64,000 nt of DNA. Origin: Candidatus Allofournierella pullicola (lineage in GTDB: Bacteria > Bacillota > Clostridia > Oscillospirales > Ruminococcaceae). The notes beneath the pieces are model-generated. The model was not told where the DNA came from, searched no databases, and was given only the letters and a program-made list of their open reading frames with translations. Numbering within the stretch: position 1 is the stretch's first letter; the number at the start of each line of letters is the position of its first letter. Made by a program: the position numbers and the translations under genes. The stretch covers positions 62,001 to 126,000 of the forward strand of contig DXFW01000008.1 in the NCBI GenBank assembly GCA_019114225.1, read 5' to 3'. Positions 12,006-21,259 of this stretch are shown here, piece by piece.

Positions 12006-12256
12006 TCGCCCGGCTGCTCATCGCGCCCATCCGCTGGTATAAAAAGTATATCTCCCCGAGCCTTGGCAACAACTGCCGTTTCCGGCCCACCTGCAGCGAA
12101 TACGCCATCCAGGCTCTCGCCGTCCACGGGGCGGCCAAGGGCCTTGTTTTGAGCGTGTGGCGCATTCTGCGCTGCAACCCTCTTTGCCGCGGCGGCTATG
12201 ACCCCGTGCCCGAAAAGGGACGCTGGGTCAGCGAAAAGCGGAACCTCTTCCGCTGA
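12002..12256 (+). CDS. yidD: Membrane protein insertion efficiency factor YidD
   Basis: An 84-residue protein with [33 protein letters not shown] and [17 protein letters not shown], the conserved cysteine-bearing YidD pattern. YidD is a peripheral inner-membrane protein that assists YidC-dependent insertion. It overlaps rnpA by 4 nt and precedes yidC by 104 nt. Confidence 0.96.
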   Translation: MIARLLIAPIRWYKKYISPSLGNNCRFRPTCSEYAIQALAVHGAAKGLVLSVWRILRCNPLCRGGYDPVPEKGRWVSEKRNLFR

Positions 12257-12360
12257 ACTTTCATCTGCTTCTTGTGACTTGGACGGTTTGCGCCCGTGCG
12301 AGTCCTTCGAACCAAAAAATAAACAGCCCCGGCGCGCAAACGGGGCGGAATGGAAAGACT

Positions 12361-13410
12361 ATGGGATTTTTAGGTTTTCTTGGCACGCCCCTCGGCTATG
12401 TGCTGCAGTGGATGTATGACCTCTTCGGCAGCTACGGCTGGGCGCTGATCGTCTTCACCATTGTGGTGCGTCTGCTCAGCTTCCCGCTGCAGATCGGCCA
12501 GCAGAAGAACACCGCCCGCATGGCGGCCTACAAGCCGATGATCGACGAGATCCAGAAAAAGTACGCCAAAGACCGGGAAAAGCAGAACGAGGAGCTCATG
12601 CGCCTGCAGCAGGAGTACGGCTACAACCCCACCGCCGGCTGCCTGCCCATGTTCGTGAACTTCTTTGTGATGTTCGGCGTGATCGAGGCGGTCTATTACC
12701 CCCTGCAGCACATCCTGCACATCAGCAAGGACGTGCTGGTGCAGATCGCTGACATCCTGGGCCAGGCCTACAACTACACCACCAACACCGCCATCATCCA
12801 GATGGTGCACAACAACACCCTGCCCAGCGAGGCCGCCGCTCTGCTCACCTCCGAGCAGCTGGCGAGCATTAAGGACTTCAACGTCATGTTCCTGGGCATG
12901 GACCTCACCGTCAAGCCCGAGCTGGCCTTCAACGTGCTGCTCATCTTCCCCGTGCTCAGCGTGATCACCATGGCCCTGAGCAACATCATTATGATGAAGT
13001 CCAGCGGCCAGGAGCTGCAGGGCAGCATGAAGTGGATGCCCTGGATGATGAGCCTGATGTTCGTCTGGATCGCCTTCACCGTGCCCGTGGCCTTCTCCCT
13101 GTACTACACCGTGTCCAACGTGCTCATGCTCATCACCAGCGTGATCACCCGCAAGATGTACGACCCCGAGAAGATGAAGGCCCAGGTCGCCGCCGAGATC
13201 GAAGAGAAGAAGAAGGCCAAAAAGGCCAAGAAGCAGGTCAAGGTCGTGGACGAAAAGACCGGCGAAGAGAAGCTGAAGGAAGTCACCGAAGCGGAGATGA
13301 ACCGCCTGCGCATTGAGCGCGCCCGCGCCATCGACGCCGAGCTGTATAAGGACGAGCGCACCACGCCCCTGAATGCAAAGACCGGGGAGGAAGAATCATG
13401 CGAGAAGTGA
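12361..13410 (+). CDS. yidC: Membrane protein insertase YidC/OxaA
   Basis: A 349-residue insertase of the short Gram-positive type with about five membrane segments. The hydrophilic-groove arginine lies in IVVRLLSFPLQIGQQKN. The C-terminal tail is Lys-rich (EEKKKAKKAKKQ) and probably contacts the ribosome. No lipobox is present, unlike Bacillus SpoIIIJ, so the N-terminus MGFLGFLGTPLGYVLQWMYD probably acts directly as a membrane segment. A GGAAAG site precedes the ATG. The end overlaps jag by 13 nt. Confidence 0.93.
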   Translation: MGFLGFLGTPLGYVLQWMYDLFGSYGWALIVFTIVVRLLSFPLQIGQQKNTARMAAYKPMIDEIQKKYAKDREKQNEELMRLQQEYGYNPTAGCLPMFVNFFVMFGVIEAVYYPLQHILHISKDVLVQIADILGQAYNYTTNTAIIQMVHNNTLPSEAAALLTSEQLASIKDFNVMFLGMDLTVKPELAFNVLLIFPVLSVITMALSNIIMMKSSGQELQGSMKWMPWMMSLMFVWIAFTVPVAFSLYYTVSNVLMLITSVITRKMYDPEKMKAQVAAEIEEKKKAKKAKKQVKVVDEKTGEEKLKEVTEAEMNRLRIERARAIDAELYKDERTTPLNAKTGEEESCEK

Positions 13411-14435
13411 TCGTTACCGGCAAAACGGTGGAGGAAGCCACCGAAAAGGCCTGCCTGGAGCTGGGCCTGCCCCGGGAAGAAGTGAGCATTGAAATCCTGG
13501 AAATGCCCACCCGCAAGCTGTTCAAAACCACCCCCGCCAAGGTGAAGGCCACCGCCGACGAGGCCGAGGCCCCCGCCGTGGAAGAAAAGCCCGCCGCGCC
13601 GAAGGCCGAAGAGAAGAAGGAGGCCCCCAAGGCCCCCGAGAAGAAGGCCGAGGGACCCAAGGCCGAGCCGGCTGCCGCCGTGGAAGAGCCCGCCGCCCCC
13701 GCCCGGGAGGCTGCGGAGGAAAAGCCGGTGAGCGAAGCCCAGGAGGCAAAGCTGGCCGCCGCGGTGGAATACCTCAAGACCGTGTTCGCCGCCATGGGCG
13801 CGGGCGAAGTGACCGTGACCACCCAAAAGCAGGGCGAAGCCTGCATTATCCGGGTGGAGGGCGACGATGTGGGCATGCTCATCGGCCATCGCGGCGAGAC
13901 GATGGAGAGCCTGTCCTACCTTGCCAGCCTGGTGGCCAACCGGCTGCCCGGCGAGTACATCAAGCTGGGCCTGGACGTGGCCGGCTACCGCGGCAAGCGG
14001 GAGAAGGACCTGGAGGCCCTTGCCCGCCGGATGGGCGCGAAGGTGGCCCGCACCGGCCGCAGCTGGGCCATGGACCCCATGAACCCCTACGAGCGGCGTA
14101 TCATCCATTCCACCATCAGCGGCATGGAAGGCGTGCGCAGCGAGTCCAAGGGCGAGGGCGCCGACCGCCGCGTGGTCATCTACCCCACCGACCCTCAGGC
14201 TGCCGGCACCTCCTTTGAGCGGGAGCGCCGGGGCGGCCGCGGCGGCAGAGGCGGCCGCGGCGGAAAAGGCCGGGGCGACCGGGGCCGCAAGGGCGGCGAG
14301 CGCCGTTCCAGCGTGCCCGCCCGGGAGTTTGCCGACGCCCCCCGCGAGGAAGGCGCCGAGCCCATGGCTCCCAAGCGCACCCAGCTGATCGACGACGCCG
14401 AAGGCTTTGCCCTCTACGGCAAGATCGAACTGTGA
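13398..14435 (+). CDS. jag: Jag/KhpB RNA-binding protein
   Basis: A 345-residue protein. An N-terminal Jag-N domain (MREVIVTGKTVEEATEKA) is followed by a long Ala/Pro/Lys/Glu linker (about 50-120). A KH domain carries MLIGHRGETMESLSYL, an R3H domain reads NPYERRIIHSTISGMEGV, and a basic Arg/Gly-rich tail (RGGRGGRGG) follows. Jag/KhpB pairs with KhpA to bind RNAs and affects cell elongation and division. The RGG tail is an addition not found in short Jag proteins and should add RNA affinity. It overlaps yidC and ends at a strong terminator. Confidence 0.92.
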   Translation: MREVIVTGKTVEEATEKACLELGLPREEVSIEILEMPTRKLFKTTPAKVKATADEAEAPAVEEKPAAPKAEEKKEAPKAPEKKAEGPKAEPAAAVEEPAAPAREAAEEKPVSEAQEAKLAAAVEYLKTVFAAMGAGEVTVTTQKQGEACIIRVEGDDVGMLIGHRGETMESLSYLASLVANRLPGEYIKLGLDVAGYRGKREKDLEALARRMGAKVARTGRSWAMDPMNPYERRIIHSTISGMEGVRSESKGEGADRRVVIYPTDPQAAGTSFERERRGGRGGRGGRGGKGRGDRGRKGGERRSSVPAREFADAPREEGAEPMAPKRTQLIDDAEGFALYGKIEL

Positions 14436-14450
14436 ACGACCAAAAAGGCA

Positions 14451-14490
14451 GCCGCCCGGTCCGTCAGGATCCGGGCGGTTTTTTTGTTTT
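14451..14490 (+). terminator. Terminator of the rpmH-jag operon
   Basis: The stem CCGCCCGG/CCGGGCGG is followed by two long T-runs. Confidence 0.9.
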
Positions 14491-14582
14491 TTTCCACGCT
14501 CTTGCGGATGTTGCCATCGGTGTGGTATGATGAAAAAAATTTAACTGCAAACCTGCCGGATGAGGTAAGGGAGGGGAGTACC

Positions 14583-15164
14583 ATCCATCAGAACCGAAAC
14601 CCCCAGCGCGTCCGCGAATTTCTGGAGATATGCTTTGACGTGTTTTGCCAGCACGGGCTGGAAAACACCAGCCTGAAAATGCTCTCCGAGGCATGCGGCG
14701 TGTCCAACGCGGCGCTGGTCTACTATTTCGGCACCAAGGACGCCATCGTCATCGAGTCCACCGCCCACTGCATGGCCAAGGTGGAGGACGATTTCATGGC
14801 CAACTCTCCCCAAAGCGTGCCGGACATCGAGCGCTTTCTGCGGGAAATGCCCTATCTCACCGCCCGCATGCACGGCGCGAAATACCGCTTTATGTATCAG
14901 GTCTACGCCAGCCCCAAATACCGGGAGTACGGCGCGGAGTTCTTCAAGGGTGTGAACCAGCGCTACCACAAATACGCGCAAATGCTTTCGGGCAAGCTGG
15001 GCATGCCGGCCGATTACATCCAGGGCATGACCTATGCGTTCGTGCGCGCCTGCGTGCACTATGCCCTTTTTGAGGACGAAGAATACCTCAACCTGCAGCT
15101 GAATGCCATCCGCGTTTCCCTCCGGGCCTATCTGGGGGCACAGGGCGGGGCAAAAACCGAATAA
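14583..15164 (+). CDS. TetR/AcrR family transcriptional regulator, probable ATC start
   Basis: About 193 residues. The N-terminal helix-turn-helix reads TSLKMLSEACGVSNAALVYY followed by FGTKDAIVIE, classic TetR. The C-terminal ligand domain has no recognisable subfamily. No ATG, GTG or TTG lies in frame at the right place. A strong GGGAGGGGAG site at about 14569-14579 sits 4 nt before ATC (14583), which gives the normal N-terminal length. An upstream in-frame GTG (14520) lies inside the promoter TTGCGG-18-TATGAT (14502-14531) and has no ribosome site. Target genes are unknown. Confidence 0.8.
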   Translation: MHQNRNPQRVREFLEICFDVFCQHGLENTSLKMLSEACGVSNAALVYYFGTKDAIVIESTAHCMAKVEDDFMANSPQSVPDIERFLREMPYLTARMHGAKYRFMYQVYASPKYREYGAEFFKGVNQRYHKYAQMLSGKLGMPADYIQGMTYAFVRACVHYALFEDEEYLNLQLNAIRVSLRAYLGAQGGAKTE

Positions 15165-15173
15165 CAGACAGCG

Positions 15174-15204
15174 CCGCCCCGGAAAAACGCCGGGGCGGTT
15201 TTTG
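15174..15204 (+). terminator. Terminator after the TetR gene
   Basis: A 9-bp perfect stem CCGCCCCGG/CCGGGGCGG is followed by a T-run. Confidence 0.85.
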
Positions 15205-15339
15205 TTGGCAGGGGCCGGAAAAACGAAGGGAGCAGAGCCGCGGGCCCTCCGCCGCTCCCTCTTGCCGCCTTGCCGCCGCTGTGCTACAATAAATCGGATA
15301 TACCCAAAAATCACGGCTTTGCAAAAGGAGGCGTTTTTC

Positions 15340-16707
15340 ATGGCCGAGACCATCGTGGCGCTGGCCACTCCCCCGGGAGCGGGCGGCATTGCTGTGGTGC
15401 GCCTGTCCGGCGAGGAGGCGCTGACGGTGGCGGCAAAGGTGTTTTTTCCACACAACGCCGCCAAGAAAGTGGAAAACGCAAAGGGCTACACCGCCCTCTA
15501 CGGAAACTTTGTTGCCAACGGAAAAACCCTGGACGACGGGGTGGCGCTGTTCTTCCGCGCGCCTCACAGCTATACCGGCGAGGACGTGGCGGAGCTGAGC
15601 TGCCACGGCGGGCCGGTGGTGGCCCAGAGCCTCATCGACGCGTGTATCGCGGCGGGGGCGCGGCCTGCGGGGCCGGGGGAATACACCCGGCGCGCCTTTT
15701 TGAACGGGCGCATGGACCTGACCCAGGCGGAGGCGGTGATGAGCCTCATCGGCGCGGCGGGGCGGCAGGGCGCGGCTCTGGCCCGCACGGCGCTGGACGG
15801 CGCGCTGGCAAAGCAGATGGAAGGATTCAAGCAGCAGCTGGTGGCTTTGGCGGGGCACATCGCCGCCTGGGTGGATTTTCCCGAGGAGGACGTGCCCGCC
15901 CTGGAGCCGGAGGCTCTTTGCGCCACTCTGGGCCAGGTGAAGGCGGGGCTGGAAAGCCTCATTCGGAACTTCGGCGCAGGCGCCGTTCTGCGGGAAGGGG
16001 TGGACGCGGCCATCGTGGGCAGCCCCAACGTGGGCAAGAGCACCCTGTTGAATCTTTTGGCGGGCTTTGACCGGGCCATCGTCACCCCCATCGCCGGGAC
16101 CACCCGGGACGTGGTGGAGCAGGCGGTCATGCTGGGAGGCGTGCGGGTCACCCTGCGGGACACCGCCGGCCTGCGGGACACCGGCGACGTGGTGGAGGCG
16201 GAGGGGATCCGCCGCAGCCGCCGCGCCATGGAGGAAGCGGGCCTGGTTCTGGCCGTGTTTGACGGCTCGGCCCCCCTCACCGAAGAGGACAGGCAACTGG
16301 CGGCGGACTGCGCCGGGCGGCCTGCCATCGCCATTGTGAACAAGAGCGATTTGCCGCAGCAGTTCGATCCGGCGGCCATCGCGCCCGGTTTTGCGGAAGT
16401 CGTCACCCTGGCGGCGGGCCGGGGCGAGGGCGCGGAAACCTTGGGCGAAGCGGTGCGCCGGGTGCTGGGCGTGGCGAATCTGGACCCCAGCGCCCCCTGC
16501 CTTGTGAGCCGGCGGCAGTACGCCGCCGCCTGCGAGGGCCGCGCGGCGCTGGAGGAGGCGGAAAACGCCCTGGCGGGAGGTTTCGGGCTGGACGCGGTGA
16601 GCGTCTGCGTGGACGACGCCCTTTCCGCCCTCTGCCGCCTCACCGGCGAGGACGCCTCCGACGCGGTGGTGGAAGAAGTGTTCTCCACCTTCTGCGTTGG
16701 CAAGTAA
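15340..16707 (+). CDS. mnmE: tRNA modification GTPase MnmE
   Basis: A 455-residue protein. MnmE works with MnmG to put an aminomethyl-type group on U34 of certain tRNAs. The N-terminal folate-binding domain reads TIVALATPPGAGGIAVVRLSG. The inserted G domain shows GSPNVGKSTLLN, a TTRD switch, DTAGLRDT and NKSD. The C-terminal CVGK supplies the conserved cysteine motif. The ATG follows AAAGGAGG. It is followed at 98 nt by mnmG, its functional partner. Confidence 0.97.
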   Translation: MAETIVALATPPGAGGIAVVRLSGEEALTVAAKVFFPHNAAKKVENAKGYTALYGNFVANGKTLDDGVALFFRAPHSYTGEDVAELSCHGGPVVAQSLIDACIAAGARPAGPGEYTRRAFLNGRMDLTQAEAVMSLIGAAGRQGAALARTALDGALAKQMEGFKQQLVALAGHIAAWVDFPEEDVPALEPEALCATLGQVKAGLESLIRNFGAGAVLREGVDAAIVGSPNVGKSTLLNLLAGFDRAIVTPIAGTTRDVVEQAVMLGGVRVTLRDTAGLRDTGDVVEAEGIRRSRRAMEEAGLVLAVFDGSAPLTEEDRQLAADCAGRPAIAIVNKSDLPQQFDPAAIAPGFAEVVTLAAGRGEGAETLGEAVRRVLGVANLDPSAPCLVSRRQYAAACEGRAALEEAENALAGGFGLDAVSVCVDDALSALCRLTGEDASDAVVEEVFSTFCVGK

Positions 16708-16720
16708 ATTTATCGGCACA

Positions 16721-16790
16721 CGTTCATACCTCAGAGCGGAACAAAACCTGTTTGCAGGTTCCTTCTGCGGCGGTATGAGTCAGTTTTTTG
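16721..16790 (+). promoter_or_regulatory. Nested hairpin with T-run before mnmG
   Basis: TCATACC (about 16728) can pair with GGTATGA (about 16774), enclosing an inner AACCTG-tttg-CAGGTT hairpin, with six T a few nt later. The position between mnmE and mnmG suggests an attenuator or processing structure; this is inference. Confidence 0.45.
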
Positions 16791-16805
16791 AAAGGGGGGC
16801 CGCTG

Positions 16806-18725
16806 ATGGCTTCCGACACAAAAGGCCTCGTCCATCTGGGCGATTTTGATGTGATCGTTGTGGGCGCGGGCCACGCTGGCATTGAAGCGGCGGCGGCGTC
16901 CGCCCGGCTGGGGGTCTCCACCGGCCTGTTCACCCTGGGGCTGGACGGCATTGGCAACATGCCCTGCAATCCCAGTATCGGCGGCACCGCCAAGGGCCAC
17001 CTGGTGCGGGAGATCGACGCGCTGGGCGGCGTGATGGCGCTGGCCGCCGACGCCACCACCCTGCAGAGCCGCATGCTCAACCGGGGCAAGGGCCCGGCGG
17101 TGCACTCCCTGCGGGCGCAGATCGACCGCCAGGCCTACCACCGCTTCACAAAGGAATATCTGGAGCACCTCCCCGGCCTTTCCATCAAGCAGGCCGAGGT
17201 GGTGGATATCCTCATCGAAAACGGCCGGGTGAAGGGCGTTTGCACCCGTCTCCACGGCTTCTACGGCGCGAAGGCGGTGGTGCTGTGCACCGGCACCAAC
17301 CTGGCCGGCAGGATTTTTGTGGGCGACGCCTCGGTGCCCAGCGGCCCCGACGGCCAGCACGCCGCCACCCTTCTGGCCGAGAGCCTGCGGGCGGCGGGCC
17401 TGCCCATGCGCCGCTTCAAGACCGGCACCCCCGCCCGGGTGCACCGGCGCAGCATTGATTTTTCGGTGCTGGAGCGCCAGCCGGGAGAGGAGCCGCCGGA
17501 GCCCTTCAGCTTCCTCACGCCCCCCGGCGGCGTGAAGAACCAGGTGGACTGTTTCATCGCCTGGACCAACCCCGAGACCCACAAGGTCATTCAGCAAAAC
17601 CTCCACCGCTCGCCCCTTTACGGCGGGGCCATCGAGGGCATAGGCCCCCGCTACTGCCCCAGCATTGAGGACAAGGTGGTGCGCTTTGCCGACAAGGAGC
17701 GTCATCAGATTTTCGTGGAGCCCTGCGGCCCGGACACGGAAGAGATGTACCTCCAGGGCATGAGCAGCAGCCTGCCCGAGGATGTTCAAATTGCCATGTA
17801 CCGCACCATCCGGGGTTTTGAACATCTTGAAATCATGCGCCCGGCCTATGCCATCGAATACGACTGCATTGACCCCCAGGCCCTGCGCCACACCCTGGAA
17901 AGCCGGGCGGTGGCGGGCCTTTACGGCGCGGGCCAGTTCAACGGCACCAGCGGCTATGAGGAGGCGGCGGCCCAAGGGCTTTTGGCGGGCGCCAACGCAG
18001 CCCTGGCGGTGCTGGGCAAAGAGCCCATGACCCTGCCCCGCTACACCTCCTACCTGGGCACCCTGGTGGACGACCTGGTCACCAAGGGCGTGATGGACCC
18101 CTACCGCATGATGACCAGCCGCAGCGAGTACCGGCTGACCCTCCGGCAGGACAACGCCGACGAGCGCCTCACCCCCATCGGCCGCAAGTTCGGCCTGGTG
18201 GACGACAAGCGCTGGGCTGCCTTTGAAAAGGCCATGGAGGTGAAAGCCGCCGAGGAAAAGCGGCTGGCCTCCACCACCGTGCGGGCGGCGGACCTGAACG
18301 CCGTCACCGAAAAAGAGGGCCTGCCCCCGGTGGAAAAGGGAGGCACGGCGGCCCAGCTGCTGCGCCGCCCGGAGCTGACCTACGAGCACATCGCGGCGGT
18401 CATCGGCCCCGGCGAAGGGGTGGACAATCGCATGGCTCAGCGTCTGGTCACCGAGATAAAATACGAGGGCTACATCGCCCGGCAGCAGCGGGTCATCCGG
18501 GAGACAAAGCGGCTGGAAAGCCAGCCCATCCCCGCGGACTTCGACTATGCGCCGCTGGAGGGCCTGCGGCTGGAGGCGAGGGAAAAACTGCAAAAGCTGC
18601 GCCCGGCGGACATCGCCGCCGCGGGGCGGATTCCCGGCGTGTCGCCCGCGGACATCGCGGTGCTTTCGGTGGCCGTGGCCGCCGCGGGCGCCAAAGCAAA
18701 AAGGGAAGGGGAGAGCGAAGGATGA
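16806..18725 (+). CDS. mnmG: tRNA uridine-5-carboxymethylaminomethyl modification enzyme MnmG (GidA)
   Basis: A 639-residue FAD protein, partner of MnmE. The dinucleotide-binding motif is [19 protein letters not shown]. The conserved [20 protein letters not shown] and [17 protein letters not shown] are present. The C-terminal helical MnmE-binding region is full length. The ATG at 16806 is preceded by AAAGGGGGG. It overlaps rsmG by an ATGA junction. Confidence 0.97.
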   Translation: MASDTKGLVHLGDFDVIVVGAGHAGIEAAAASARLGVSTGLFTLGLDGIGNMPCNPSIGGTAKGHLVREIDALGGVMALAADATTLQSRMLNRGKGPAVHSLRAQIDRQAYHRFTKEYLEHLPGLSIKQAEVVDILIENGRVKGVCTRLHGFYGAKAVVLCTGTNLAGRIFVGDASVPSGPDGQHAATLLAESLRAAGLPMRRFKTGTPARVHRRSIDFSVLERQPGEEPPEPFSFLTPPGGVKNQVDCFIAWTNPETHKVIQQNLHRSPLYGGAIEGIGPRYCPSIEDKVVRFADKERHQIFVEPCGPDTEEMYLQGMSSSLPEDVQIAMYRTIRGFEHLEIMRPAYAIEYDCIDPQALRHTLESRAVAGLYGAGQFNGTSGYEEAAAQGLLAGANAALAVLGKEPMTLPRYTSYLGTLVDDLVTKGVMDPYRMMTSRSEYRLTLRQDNADERLTPIGRKFGLVDDKRWAAFEKAMEVKAAEEKRLASTTVRAADLNAVTEKEGLPPVEKGGTAAQLLRRPELTYEHIAAVIGPGEGVDNRMAQRLVTEIKYEGYIARQQRVIRETKRLESQPIPADFDYAPLEGLRLEAREKLQKLRPADIAAAGRIPGVSPADIAVLSVAVAAAGAKAKREGESEG

Positions 18726-19429
18726 TCGATAAAGAACGCCTTGCGGCCAAGTGCGCCGCCGAAGGTCTGGCCCTCACCGGCGAAATGCTGGACAAGCTGG
18801 ACAAATACGCCGAATGTCTGGTGGACTACAACCAGAAGGTGAACCTCACCGCCATCACCGACCCGGAGGGCATTGAGGACAAACATTTTGTGGACAGCCT
18901 TCTGTTTGCCGCCCGCCCCGAGGTGGCCGGCAGGCTGGTGGACGTGGGCACCGGCGCGGGGTTCCCCGGCGTGGTGGCCAAAATCTACAAGCCGGAGCTG
19001 GAGCTCACCCTGATGGAGCCCACCGGCAAGCGGGTGGATTTTCTGCGCTGGGTCTGCGGCGAACTGGGCCTTGCCGGCGTGGAGTTCGCCAAGGAGCGCG
19101 CGGAGGAAGCGGCCCGCAAACAGTGGCGTGAGGCCTTTGACGTGGCCTGTGCCCGGGCGGTGGCGGCCCTGCCGGTCTTGAGCGAATACTGCCTGCCCCT
19201 GGTGAAGGTGGGGGGCATGTTCATCGCCCTCAAAGGTGCCAGCGGCGAGGAAGAACTGGCCGCCGCCAAAAACGCCATCGCCAAGCTGGGCGGCGCCTGG
19301 AAGGAGACTGCCCGGCTGCACCTGCCCGGCGGCGACGAGCGGTGCCTGATTTTGTGCGAAAAGATTTCGCACACTTCGACCGTTTACCCCCGCAACGGCG
19401 GAAAGATCGCAAAAGCCCCTCTGAAGTGA
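18722..19429 (+). CDS. rsmG: 16S rRNA (guanine-N7) methyltransferase RsmG (GidB)
   Basis: A 235-residue SAM methyltransferase that modifies G527 of 16S rRNA. The SAM motif is [16 protein letters not shown], and [19 protein letters not shown] is a family motif. The start overlaps the mnmG stop. The last ~25 residues (after CLILCEKI) are extra, as in several Firmicutes. Loss of rsmG gives low-level streptomycin resistance in other bacteria; here the gene is intact. Confidence 0.95.
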   Translation: MIDKERLAAKCAAEGLALTGEMLDKLDKYAECLVDYNQKVNLTAITDPEGIEDKHFVDSLLFAARPEVAGRLVDVGTGAGFPGVVAKIYKPELELTLMEPTGKRVDFLRWVCGELGLAGVEFAKERAEEAARKQWREAFDVACARAVAALPVLSEYCLPLVKVGGMFIALKGASGEEELAAAKNAIAKLGGAWKETARLHLPGGDERCLILCEKISHTSTVYPRNGGKIAKAPLK

Positions 19430-19506
19430 CGGGCGGCGCGGCGTTTGCCGTCGTTTTCTGTAAATGGAAAATACTGGAAAATATCGGATGTTTGTGGTAT
19501 ACTTTC

Positions 19507-19550
19507 CCTGCAAGGAAAGAAGGGGCGCAAAACCCCCTTTGCCTTGCAGG
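19507..19550 (+). other. Long hairpin in the noc leader
   Basis: CCTGCAAGG (19507-19515) pairs perfectly with CCTTGCAGG (19542-19550), with an inner GGGG/CCCC stem. No T-run follows, so this is not a terminator. It lies between an extended -10 promoter (TGTGGTATACT, TATACT ending near 19502, weak TGGAAA -35) and the noc/parB-like gene, as a structured leader or protein-binding palindrome. Confidence 0.5.
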
Positions 19551-19631
19551 AAAAGAAAAATGTGCCGCGGGCGTCCGATTTTTTTGCAATCAGGCCGGAC
19601 AAGCCCCGCCGACGGGAAGGAGAAATGACCC

Positions 19632-20465
19632 ATGCTGACCCCGAGACCGAAGGTGCAGGGAAAGGTGCTGCTTTTGCCGGTGGACAAGATCGTGCCCTCG
19701 GCCCACCAGGCCCGCACCCATTTTGACCAGCAGGAAATTGCCCGCCTTGCCCTGAGCATTGCCCAAAACGGGCTTTTGCAGCCGGTGAGCGTGCGCCCGG
19801 GCAAGGAAAAGGGCGAGTACGAACTGGTGGCGGGAGAGCGACGGCTGCGGGCCTGCAAGCTGGCGGGCCTTGCGGAGATACCCGCCATCCTGGCCCAGCG
19901 GGACGAGAGCCAGTCCGCGGCGCTGGGCCTTTTGGAAAACATCCAGCGCCAGGGTCTCGATCCCTTCGAGCAGGCCCGGGGCATTCGGGAGGTCATCACC
20001 CTCTGGGGCTGCACCCAGGAGGAGGCGGCCAGGCGGCTGGGGATCGCCCAGCCCACCCTGAACAACAAACTGCGTCTGCTGGCTCTTTCGCCCCAGCAGC
20101 AGAGCTTTTGCGTGACCAACGGCCTCACCGAGCGGCATGCCCGGGCGGTGCTGCGCCTGCCGGAAGAAGAACAGCGCAGCCGTGCGCTGGAACAGTTCGT
20201 GGCAAAAAAGATGAACGCCCGGCAGGCGGATGAATATGTGGAGCGGTGCCTTGGGGAGAAAAAGCCCGCCCGCCGCCGCCCGGTGCCCATGGTTCGGGAC
20301 GTGCGCATTTTTGTGAACACCATCAACAAGGCGGTGCGCCTGATGGTGGACGCGGGCGTGCCCGCCCGCACCACCAAGCGGGAAGGGGAGGGCTTTGTGG
20401 AGTATACGGTGCACATCCCCACCGAGCCCGCCAAAAAGACTGCCGGCGCGGGCTGCTCGGCTTAA
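19632..20465 (+). CDS. noc: ParB-family nucleoid occlusion-like protein (Noc-like)
   Basis: A 277-residue ParB-family protein. The N-terminal CTPase/ParB domain contains VAGERRLRACKLAGL and LLENIQRQGLDPFEQARG; the central helix-turn-helix reads TQEEAARRLGIAQPTLNNKL. The position after rsmG and before parA/parB is that of noc in Bacillus. Noc coats DNA and blocks division over the nucleoid. The Bacillus N-terminal membrane-binding helix is not obvious here (start MLTPRPKVQGKVLLLPVDKI). It could therefore be a second Spo0J-type protein. The start follows GGAAGGAG. Confidence 0.8.
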   Translation: MLTPRPKVQGKVLLLPVDKIVPSAHQARTHFDQQEIARLALSIAQNGLLQPVSVRPGKEKGEYELVAGERRLRACKLAGLAEIPAILAQRDESQSAALGLLENIQRQGLDPFEQARGIREVITLWGCTQEEAARRLGIAQPTLNNKLRLLALSPQQQSFCVTNGLTERHARAVLRLPEEEQRSRALEQFVAKKMNARQADEYVERCLGEKKPARRRPVPMVRDVRIFVNTINKAVRLMVDAGVPARTTKREGEGFVEYTVHIPTEPAKKTAGAGCSA

Positions 20466-20509
20466 GCAGCGGACAAGCCTTTGCCACATCAATTTTCATG
20501 CCCTTAACA

Positions 20510-20556
20510 AACCCGGAGCCTTCGTCCGCGCACTGCGGCGAGGGCTCCGGGTTTTT
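20510..20556 (+). terminator. Terminator of the mnmE-noc side transcript
   Basis: An 11-bp perfect stem, AACCCGGAGCC (20510-20520) with GGCTCCGGGTT (20543-20553), is followed by T. Confidence 0.85.
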
Positions 20557-20565
20557 GCGTGGAAA

Positions 20566-20581
20566 TGTTCCACGTGGAACA
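20566..20581. promoter_or_regulatory. parS site 1
   Basis: TGTTCCACGTGGAACA is a perfect 16-bp palindrome. It differs by one base from the Bacillus parS consensus (TGTTNCACGTGAAACA) and lies between the noc and parA genes. It is the expected loading site for ParB. Confidence 0.92.
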
Positions 20582-20584
20582 ATG

Positions 20585-20612
20585 AAAAAAGCCCCGGAGA
20601 AAACTCCGGGGC
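20585..20612 (-). terminator. Terminator of the minus-strand membrane protein gene
   Basis: The stem GCCCCGGAG/CTCCGGGGC has a T-run on the minus strand. Confidence 0.8.
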
Positions 20613-20625
20613 AAAATCGAAGCGG

Positions 20626-21099
20626 TCAGGCTGCCCGCCGTCCAAAGGGAATGAACAGCAGCGGCGCAAACTGGGCGAGAATGGTGGCGGCGGGCAGGGG
20701 AAGGGAAAGCTGCATCAAAAGAGACGCAAGGTTTCCGGTCCAGCAGTAAAACCGGGACAGAAAGAGACTGACCTTCAGCGGAAAGGCCGGAAGAAAAAGC
20801 TGGGCCAGAACAATGGCCAGCATCGGCAGAATCAACAGCGCTGCCGAAGCCGCAATTTCCCTCCGTGTCATGGAACGGAAGGCCCACAGTCCGCCCGCCA
20901 GAAGAACAGCAAGAATCAGCACTGTCTGAAACAGCACCGAACGCACTGGGTCGGTGGAGACTTCGATGGTGCCGTTTTCGCCGACGGTGCGATTCACATA
21001 AATCAGCGCGCCCGGAAAAATGGTCAGCCAGTAGCAAGCAAGACTTGACAGAAGGCAGAACACGGGCACGCGCCAGAGGATACCAACGCGGATATTCAT
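20626..21099 (-). CDS. Hypothetical four-pass membrane protein
   Basis: A 157-residue protein with about four hydrophobic segments: VPVFCLLSSLACYWLTIF, VLFQTVLILAVLLAGGLW, ASAALLILPMLAIVLAQLF and, near the end, ILAQFAPLLFIPF. A loop between the first two (YVNRTVGENGTIEVSTDP) is probably extracytoplasmic. AAGGAGG precedes the ATG at 21099. It is oriented against its neighbours and sits inside the parS cluster between noc and parA. No family recognised; a role in segregation is not implied by sequence. Confidence 0.7.
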   Translation of the reverse strand: MNIRVGILWRVPVFCLLSSLACYWLTIFPGALIYVNRTVGENGTIEVSTDPVRSVLFQTVLILAVLLAGGLWAFRSMTRREIAASAALLILPMLAIVLAQLFLPAFPLKVSLFLSRFYCWTGNLASLLMQLSLPLPAATILAQFAPLLFIPFGRRAA

Positions 21100-21197
21100 G
21101 GGCGACCTCCTTATCTCGTGATTCTGCTTGCAGTATATCATCTCGCAGTGAAAAAGGAAAGCCTTTGCAAAGTAGGGCAGGGGGGAGCGACGCAAAA

Positions 21198-21213
21198 TGT
21201 TCCACGTGGAACA
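21198..21213. promoter_or_regulatory. parS site 2
   Basis: This is identical to site 1 (TGTTCCACGTGGAACA) and lies 632 bp from it, upstream of parA. Confidence 0.92.
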
Positions 21214-21243
21214 TTCAAACCGCTGCCGTTTTGAAAAAAACAG

Positions 21244-21259
21244 TGTTCCACGTGGAACA
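21244..21259. promoter_or_regulatory. parS site 3
   Basis: This is identical to sites 1 and 2, 46 bp (centre to centre) from site 2. The pair may nucleate ParB spreading over the parA promoter region. Confidence 0.92.

Noticed and set aside
16728-16780. TCATACC...GGTATGA before mnmG as a fourth copy of the GTATGA-N7-TCATAC operator
   Set aside because: The arms are in the opposite order and about 40 nt apart; it forms an RNA-like hairpin, not the compact palindrome.
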